Source of the DNA: an uncultured Caryophanales bacterium
Lineage (GTDB): Bacteria; Bacillota_I; Bacilli_A; RF39; UBA660
Direction: 5' to 3'
DNA: 12,188 nt
Assembly: GCA_946414975.1 (NCBI GenBank)
Contig: CAMKQS010000046.1
Coordinates: 1 to 12,188, forward strand
Part shown: one piece after another, positions 1 to 9,200 of the stretch
Layout: every line of letters starts with the position of its first letter
Numbering within the stretch: the stretch's first letter is position 1
Made by a program: the position numbers and the translations under genes
Notes under the pieces: generated by a model
Seen by the model: only the letters and a program-made list of their open reading frames with translations
What the model was told of the DNA's origin: nothing
Database searches by the model: none

Positions 1-2
1 CA

Positions 3-19
3 AATCCCCAATCCCCAAT
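3..19. repeat. Short 7-bp direct repeat, (ATCCCCA)x2
   Basis: Two full copies plus flanking bases of a period-7 element (ATTGGGG on the minus strand) hold most of the G/C in the first 130 bases, directly beside the pure A/T run. It may be the edge of a longer array outside the window. Two copies are too few to call a telomeric or satellite repeat. Confidence 0.5.
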
Positions 20-115
20 TAAATTATTATAATTTATATTATTTATTAAAAAATATTTATAAATTAATTAAATATTTTTTAATTAATTAATAATAATTAA
101 TATTAATTATTAAAA

Positions 116-121
116 TTTATT
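116..121 (-). promoter_or_regulatory. Candidate poly(A) signal AATAAA
   Basis: On the minus strand AATAAA lies about 135 bases after the stop codon; a second copy lies at 42-47. In such A/T-rich DNA this hexamer occurs by chance often, so this is only a candidate 3'-end signal. Confidence 0.2.
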
Positions 122-253
122 AATTAATAATTCAAAAAAAAAATAATTATTATTATAATTTAATACTAGTTTATATTATCATTGAGAACAACAATAATAA
201 ATTAATAAAGTTAATATAATAATAAATTAATAATAATAGTTAAATCTATTGGT

Positions 254-3200
254 TTAATCACATCTTTCTCTGCAAATAAAGTCATAGCAAAGAGATTTAC
301 CATCTCCACAAGCAATACCAACCATACAATCAGATTCTTTTTCAACACAAACATTATTATTACAAAGATGTGGATAATTAATAGGACATTCTCTAACTGG
401 TCCGCAGAATATTTCATTTTCAACACAAGTACCATCATAACAGACTACATCATTAGGATTAGCACAAGTAATAGTTGATGAGCATTGATAAGCATAATTT
501 TTAACTTGTTGATCAACACATCTAGTTTTTCCTACAGGTAACATTTCAGATACTGGACATAATTTATAATCATCTCTACAAGTTAAATCACAACAAAGTA
601 CTTTTCCATATGGACAAACTATTTGTGTAGGTTGAACATAATTCTTATCTCTACAAATACCATCAGCGAAGTAACCCCAATTAGCTTGAAGAGATTGACA
701 TCTTCTTCTAATATATAATGGACACATATCTTCCCTTCTTTCATATGGAACACAATATTTCATATAACTACATTTATAAAATCCATATGGGCAATCACAA
801 TCAGTTTGAGATTTGACACAAGTATCAGTACCATTAACTTTACATTTAAATGGAGTTGAATGATCACATCCATTTGGTGGTACTATACATGAGTAATAAT
901 CAGCTGCACATTCATTATTAGGACATAATACTGGAGTAGATCCTTTACATGTTTTACGTTCATATTCTTTGACAACTTCATCACCATATTTAATAGTTTC
1001 ATCAACCCAAAGTCTAATAACATATTTTCCAGGAGTATCAGGAATAAATGATACATTATATCTTCCATTATCTAAATCTTTTATTTCTAAATAACTTAAT
1101 GGAATATTTTCATTAGAAATGACAAGATTACCAACTCCCCTGAATTTTTCTCCTCCTTTAGTTATTTTATTGTGATATACATCATAACATTGGAATGAGA
1201 AAGTAACTGGTTTTTGAGTTACATAGCCAGTTAATGTAGTTAAATCAAAGTCATCATTATTATCAGCTCTGCATGGACCAGTTACAAATGTTAATTTTGG
1301 TAAATCTTCATTTACATTTACTTTCATAACTTCTTTTCCTTTGTAGTATAAGTGTAATTGATAAGTTCCAGCTTTTCTATTACTAATATCAAAGAATAAT
1401 TGACCAGTACTTTTTTCATTTTTATCTTTAGTTATATTTGGTACTGTATTATCAGGAATTAATGTTAAAGCAATATCTGTATTCTCAACTAATGGCTTAC
1501 CTACAATATTTCCGAATTTATCTGTACCATTAACTTTAAAAGTAACAGTTTCTGAAACTGGAATATGTTCATTATCGAAGTATAAGAATAAGTAGAATAA
1601 AGTGTAATCTAATGGATAACAAGTTTGGTTATATTTGGCAATTTGTTGTTCTGCTCCATAAACTTTAATTATATAATGACCAGAATATTTATATATATCT
1701 TCATCAGTAGTAATTATTTGATATTCATTATTGCATTCAAGATCTTTATTATCTGTTCTTCTAACTTTATATTTTTTAGTGAATGTTGGAGATATTGGTG
1801 AATCTGATGGTCCATCAACAACAATTTCAAATGTTTCACTAAAATCTTTTTCATCCATACATTCTCCTTTTTTATCAAAAGTATATAACCACATATCTAA
1901 TATTTCTCCAGCATTAATTTTTTCTTTATTTTTAGATACAATAATAGTTTTAGTATAATCAATTTCTGAAGTAACAAAGACATCAATATTTTCAGGGAAA
2001 CAATATACATTATTTTCTTTATCATCATAAATTACATTCATACTCATATTTTTAGGTGGATATTTTGGTTTAACAAGAATTTCATAAGTCTTTCCATCAG
2101 GCATTAATTTAAATGATATAACTGGTAAAAGTTCACCATTATTATAAAGAGTTAAATATGGTACATCAACACAATCATTTCTGTCTTCGAATAAGTTATT
2201 GAATTTATCAGCCAAAGTGAAAGAAATATTCATAGTACTTTCTGCTGGTACTTTTCCTGATGGTTTTGAGAAGAATACAGTATATCTTTTATCTGGAACT
2301 TTATCTGGATATACAGTATAATAAGCTGGTCCTGCATTTCCTTTTTCATTATTTGCTTTAATTAAATCAGTTAAGAGAACATCCATTGTATAATATCCTT
2401 TTTTTTCAGAATATATAGTAATAGTATAAGTACCATATTCATTAGAAGTTTTTTCAACAGAAGATTTGAATGATTTATCTTCTTTGTCAATTTTAATAGT
2501 AATATCTTTTTCAAGATCAATATCATCATTATATAATAAGCCTTTTTTAGTTCTTAATTCAAGAGTGAAATGTTCATAATTTCCTGCAACAAAAGATGTA
2601 TTTTTGGGTTTCAATACACATTTTTCAAGATCATATGGACCATTTCCATGACCATTGTCGTCTTTAGAAATTATAATATTATATTTGAATGATGTCTCTC
2701 CTAAAACAGTTTTAACAGTATAAGTAAAATCATAAGTTCCACTGACTAAATGTTGATAAATATGAACATATGTTTCATTTCTGTTAAAATCTAAATCAAA
2801 GTTTGAAATTCTTCTAGTAACATCAAATTTAATTTCACTCATATCATTTCCTGACATGGTAGGATTAATAACATTAGCATCTGAAGGAATTTCAGAAATA
2901 AAGTTATTATATGAATCATATAAAGATACATTTAATATTAATATGTCATTTGTGTCTACAGTAAAGCTATCTCCATTCTTATATTGAGTGAAAACGCTTT
3001 TAGAAACTTCACGGCTTAAAACTGAATTTTTTGGGTCTGGATCACCTGGAATAACATCAATAATAACTTTAGAAGTATCAACCTTTTCTTTTTTGTCATA
3101 AACTACTTCAACTTTAATTTTTCCTACAATGGTAACAGCAGTTTCTGAAGTAAATATGACATTTTGAAGAATTTCATTATTGTCTCCTTTAGAGGAATGT

Positions 3201-6200
3201 TTTTCATTACTTGCATCAATAAATGTAGAAGTGAATTTTGAAAGATAATCATTAATTTTAAGTTTATTTCCATATTTATCAAAAGCATCAATAGTAATAG
3301 CTGGTTTTGTTCCTGCTTTTATTGGAGTTTCTTTTTCTTTAACAATTGTCTTAGATAAATCAATAACACCAGCAATAATATTAAATGTTGTTTCATATTC
3401 TAAATATAATCCTTTTGAACCAGATTTATCAGTATAAATAACATATTCTCCAGCAACATGACAAGGAACGTTGTATTTTCTATATCCTGTAGTTTCATCA
3501 GATTGAGATGTTGCATCGTTTATTTCTCTAGCTTCTAATTTATAATTTATTTTAATCTCAACAACTTCTTGTTTTGTTTCAGCTAAATTATTGTATTGAT
3601 CATATGAAGCAACTTCAAATTGATAATCTTTATCAGTAGTTCCATCAATTAAAATCTTACTATTTTGTTTTTCTTTATAATATTTTTCTAAAATTCTTGT
3701 TACAACTACTTCATCAGGTGATACTTCTTGTTCAGGATTTAAGTTTTTGATTAATTCATTGTTGACATATATTTTTAATTGACACTTTTCTAATTTTGGA
3801 TAAGTATTTGATTTTTGAGTTGTCACTTCAATATAGTAAACACCTCTAGTACCTGCATTTGATTGTGTGAAGCTAAATGTCTTATCAGACTCATCACATG
3901 ACTTAATATTAAATTTAACATCATTGTCCCAAGAATTTCTTCTAATATTATCTTTTGTCCTCATTTCAATTATCATGTAACCTTTTTTTCCTGCAATATA
4001 TTTCAAATTTTGTTCATTAATATGAGTGTGCTGAATATCAGCTGGTTCATTTGAACCACCTTTACCATCCCCTTCAATTGTAATATTATATTTTATTGTT
4101 TGTTTTTCATATGTGAATACTAAATCATAAAATCCTCCTACTAAAGTTTCCCATGTAACTCCACTATTTATAGTATCATTAACAATAAATTCTGCATATT
4201 CTTGGTTAGATTGACCTTCATTATTTAATTTCAAATTATAAACAGTTGATGAATTTTGAGATTTGAAGTGTGCAGTGTATTTATTTAATGTTTCTGTTGG
4301 AATTGTATCAACATCATTATCATATTTGTCTCTTGGATATAATCTATATACTGGTTGTTCTTTTGTATTTTTTTCTACAATACCATTTTTCAATAATTCA
4401 TAATCTTTTTTAGTAGATTCATATCTCATAACTTTAGTATGGTCGAAATCAATATCTCTACTCTTAATATTAATTCTACATGAATGACAGGATATTTCCT
4501 TAGTGCCAATATATCCATGAACAACAGTAATACCACTAATATAGAATGTTCCAGGATATGATAATACATTAAGACCTTCTCTGACTTCAATACCATATTT
4601 TTCACTTACAACCTTTAATTCTGTTTCTTTTTCGTTGTTATGTTTAACTTGATAAGGAGAAGTTTCTTTATATTCATTAGCATCAATATAATTATTATAT
4701 TTATCATAACAATAAATATAAACTTTGGCTTCTTCACCTACAAACCTGTCTCTATGACTTACTTCTATATAACTATTATCTTCATTTGCAATTCCATGAG
4801 TGAAAGTTATATTATAAAATTCTAATGGGAAATATTTACCAACTACAACGTGAGTATAAGCATATGTGGAGGTTATTGTTATAATTACGTCTCCATTAGC
4901 TTGTGCAACAGGTTCTGCTTTATATGTATGACCCTTTGCTGTTGTATAAGGAGCAATTTTGATATTAAGTTTTGAAATTTCAGAATTAACATTAGTAATT
5001 AAGTTATCATATTGATCATATAATTTATTAATCATTTGGAATTTATCTTCAACTGACACTGTACCTAATTCAACCTTAGTAATTTCTTCTCCATTCATTT
5101 TGAACAATTTAGATTTAGAAACTTCATCTGGAACTACTTTTATAGTTACTTGTTTAGGAACTTCTTTTTCCTCTACTAAAACTTTAACTTTGAAACCATT
5201 ACTTGATTTAGTGCAATTAAATTTAATATTATATTGACCAGGCTTTTCATCTTGTGATAAAGAATAAACACAATTTTTGACTTCATCTGGGAAATTAACT
5301 TTAATATTATCTTCAGGTTTTTCATACCAATAATTTTTACGTTTATCTTCAGCTGTTCTTAATTCTAATGAAACAGTTTTTTCTTTTCCTGCTGTCAAAG
5401 TGAGCTCATTAGGGTTAATATATGTTTTTTGGGAATCAACTTCACCTGAACTTCCATCAGTATATCCCCCAGTCAATTGAATTTTATAAGTAATTTCCTT
5501 TTTAGTAGTAGTTTCAGCGACAATTAATTGATATTTGTCCCCATTTGGTAAATATGTCCATTTTCTTTCATTTTCATTACTATTCTCTAATTTACAAACT
5601 GTTGATAATTTAGTTATTTCATTATTTGTAACACATAATTTAACATCAGTAACCACAATTTCAGTTGTTACTGTTAATTTGGCTATTTCATTTTTGTCTA
5701 TTATTTGATTTGAATATTTATCATAGAAATGAATTTCAAAATTAGGAGTAATAGTAACAGGGAGTGAGTTAAGTTCAGTTCTTGATAATTCTTTTTCTTC
5801 ATTTTTGTTATATACTTTAGTTTTATCAAAATCTAATTTATCAGGAGTTATATCAAGTTGGCATTTTTTGCAAGCAACATCTTTATCATCATAGTCAACT
5901 ATAAATTCAATTTTTCCAGATTTTTCTATAACAACTTGACAGAAGAAATGATCATTATTGAAACTTTGTACATTACATGATTTAGTAACTTCTACCTTAT
6001 ATTCCTTGTTAACTTCATAGTTAACATCAAATTTAGATAAATCTGAAGTAGTTACGTTGGTAACAATATTATCATATATATCTCTTGGATAAATATCCAT
6101 TTTGCTAGTATCTCCTGCTTTAACACCTTCAGTTTTTTCAAGTTGGGCATATGAATGTTCAGCATTAACAGGTCCACTCCATAACTTATATTTAATTGTA

Positions 6201-9200
6201 TTTGAGAAATAGCTTGAAGTAATTTCAATGGTAGTTACTTTTTTTGAACTGTATTGGACATTTAAGTATTTTCCTTCAGAAACATAAGAATTAGAAGTTA
6301 ACTCATATTTATCAGTTGATATTCCTTTTGTTAATTTTTCTAATTTTTCTTGGGTGAATTCTTTTTTATCAAAAATTTCAGAATATATATTATCATATGC
6401 ATCTTTAGGAATAAATTTAACAATAGATGGATTTACAACAGTACCATCAACAGCTCCTCCATAGTATACTAATTTTTTAAGTTCGGCATTTTTTATATCT
6501 AATGTAACTTTTTGAGTAATAGCGCCTTTACCATATGAGAATGATAATACATTTAAATAAGAAGCACGATTTGATTCATATTGAGTTACTATTATTTTTA
6601 TTTGTCCATCTTTTTCTCCGAATTGTTTATCAATTTTAAGTTTAGTTTCATCTAAACCATATGAATTAGTAACAATTAATGAAGAAAGACTAACTTGATA
6701 ATTCCATCTTAGATTATCTCTTGCTCTAAATTCAATATCTATTTCTTTTGATTCTCCTGCAATTGCCTCGATATAAATTGGTGTAATATAAGTTTTAGTT
6801 AAATCATAATTTGCATTAGGAGATACATCTTTATCTCCTAAGAATAAAAGTGGATATTTAATTTCAACTTTATTATAAACAATTATTAAATAATATTCTC
6901 CTCCAGGTAATTTATTAAATTCTGGATTACCTTCTTTATAAGCAAATAGGAAGTATGAATCTTCTTTTCTAACATCTAATTCCCATTTGTCTTCTTCACC
7001 AAATGTCATATGACATGTTACAGTCACTGAATGGTCATAAAGTGTAATCTTTTCTTCTTTATCAGTATATAAATAAAATTTATAAATTGGTTTTTCTTTT
7101 TTATTATCAATATTAGCTTGAGAAGTGGTAGACATTAAAATTTCATTTTTATTGCCAATATCATAGAATAATTTACTCTTTTCTGTGCTTATTTCTTGGT
7201 ATGAAACAGTAACTTCTGTTTTTTTTTCTATTTGTTGGTTATTATAAGTAACAGATAATTCATATTTTCCAATTTCACTATAGGTATAAGTGTATGTTAT
7301 AGTTGTTTTGGTTATTTTTGATTCATATTTAGTTTCAGTTGTTTGTTTAGTAACTACAATTGTGTTTTTAATTTCTTTTTCTAATCTTCCTTCTTGAGTT
7401 CCTACATTAACTTCATATTTATCTCTTAAAGTTACAACAACTGTTGAGGATTCTTTTATTATATAGTTAGTTTTATCTATAGTATAGAATGATTTAGTAA
7501 CATCTACTGCTCCTGGAACTCTTGTATATATAAATGAATATTTTCTATTACTTTCTACAATAAGAATATGCCAAACATGTTTAGTAATAGCTTGCTTTAT
7601 ATTATCATAGAATAAATATTCATTTTTCTTTTCATCATAAGTAAGTTTATAATAATTTTCATTTGGTCCAAATTTATCTGAAGTAATAGTTATTTCATTT
7701 TTGCCAATAATTGAATGAGTAATATCGTTCTTATTTTTATCTAAAACTTTGAAAGAGAATGAAATTTCATCATCATTTGAAGGATTTATTTTCCAAGTAT
7801 ATTTATCAGAAGAAACTGTGAATAAATCAGTATTTACAACTTCTAAATAATAGGCTTTACCACTATTTACAACTAGTGTTACTTTTTGAGTGATTTTTTT
7901 TCCTTCTACAGTAACAGAGAAGCCATTATTTTCATTTTCTTTGCTACAAGTGACTTTAATAACATATCTTCCTGGTAAATCACCTTTTTCAACTTTATAT
8001 GAGCAATAATCACTATCTTCATCAAATGTAACTTTTATTTTTTCTGAAGGATTTGGGAACCAGTAGTTTTTACGAATTTCTTTGGCTGTCCTGATTTCCA
8101 TAGTAGTTGAACCTTCTTCTCCAGCTACAACTTGAATTTTTGTTGGATTAAAAATAGTTTTGGTATAATCAGCAGCTTCAGATGAACCTTCAGCTCCTCC
8201 AACTATTTTTATTTTATATGTGAAACTATTTTCTATAACTTCTTTTTGTTGAATGGTTAATGAATAAGAATCACCATTTGTAATATATTGCCACTTATTA
8301 ATATTATCATCTCCATTTGAAGTAGGGCATAATGTAATAAGTTTTTTATTTCCTGAATTGCTTACACAGAATTTAATATCAGTACCTTCAAATTTAGTAA
8401 TTAAATTTAATTTTTCAATTGATGATGCTTCTAAAACATTTTTATATTGATCATAGAATGTTACTTGGAAAATTGGTTCTTTTTTAGCCTGTACCTCATT
8501 AATTTTTTCTACATCTAAGTAATATTCTGTATTTTTGTAATAAGTTTTTGTATTTTTCCATTCAAATTCACTGAAAATAACTGAGAATACACAATTTTTA
8601 CATTCAATTTCAGTTTTAGTATATTCAACATGGAATGCAATATTACCAATATATGAAATTGGAGTACTACATTCAATACTATTATAAACAGTTTCAGTTT
8701 CAGCTCCAGTTTTTTTTCCTGCTGAATTTCCATTTATAATAACATCAATTTCACTAGAATGACCTTCTACTAATTTACAGTTAGTTACACTTTCATTTGA
8801 ATTTTCTTCAACTTTTTGATAATATGTAGTGAATTTTTTCATATCTGCTTCACTTAAATCATCAATATCATTCATATATTTATCTCTTGGATATATTAAT
8901 ATTTTGTAATCACCTGAGGAACCTTTTTCTCTTGTTGCCATTTCAGCATATGTATTTTCAAAATCAATTGGTCCTGATTTAATTCTATAACTGTAAGTTT
9001 CTTCAAAATATTGAGAAGTAACTTTAACATTTGTTGAAATAGTTGTTTTATATTGAACAATTAAATATTTTCCATCTGAAACATAATTATTAACAGTTAA
9101 AGATACACCTTCTAATGATTTTCCAACAGTTAAAGAATTCAAATATTCTTGGGTAACTGAAGAATCAAAGAAATCAGTAACTAAATTACCTTTATTATCA

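Larger units (their letters stand above)
1..253. other. A+T-rich 3' flank, no gene seen
   Basis: This is the sequence downstream of the stop codon. It contains about 22 G or C in 253 bases (roughly 9%), clearly lower than the coding region. Positions 17-132 are pure A/T, mostly TTAATTAA and AATAATTAAT text. No open frame of note, tRNA or other RNA gene is visible. The 3' untranslated region of the large gene should lie here. Confidence 0.8.

Noticed and set aside
1..20. Telomere-like CCCCAA sequence (ciliate telomere)
   Set aside because: There are only two copies, with period 7 rather than 6, and the gene uses TAA as a stop without in-frame TAA/TAG Gln codons, which does not fit Tetrahymena-type ciliates.
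257..949. Fungal dockerin (CBM10-type) or cellulosome scaffoldin
   Set aside because: The cysteine spacing and aromatic residues of fungal dockerins are not seen, and the rod repeats are Ig-like domains of about 100 residues, unlike what I recall of fungal scaffoldin repeats.
211..1068. Small open frames overlapping the cysteine-rich end (211-438 and 883-1068, minus strand)
   Set aside because: They overlap the large frame in another reading frame and have low-complexity, hydrophobic translations with no recognisable domain; they are shadows of the AT-rich coding strand.
1556..1620. Transmembrane helix in the hydrophobic stretch LFYLFLYF of unit 8
   Set aside because: The apolar run is only about 10 residues and sits at a domain boundary; it fits a beta strand.
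1731..4825. Plus-strand open frames at 1731-1958 and 4640-4825
   Set aside because: They lie antisense within the large gene. Their Ile/Phe/Ser-rich translations are what reverse-complemented Asn/Lys/Glu-rich codons produce, and nothing supports expression.
8515..8733. Minus-strand open frame at 8515-8733
   Set aside because: It overlaps the large frame out of phase, is Lys/Leu/Ile-rich and has no features of its own.
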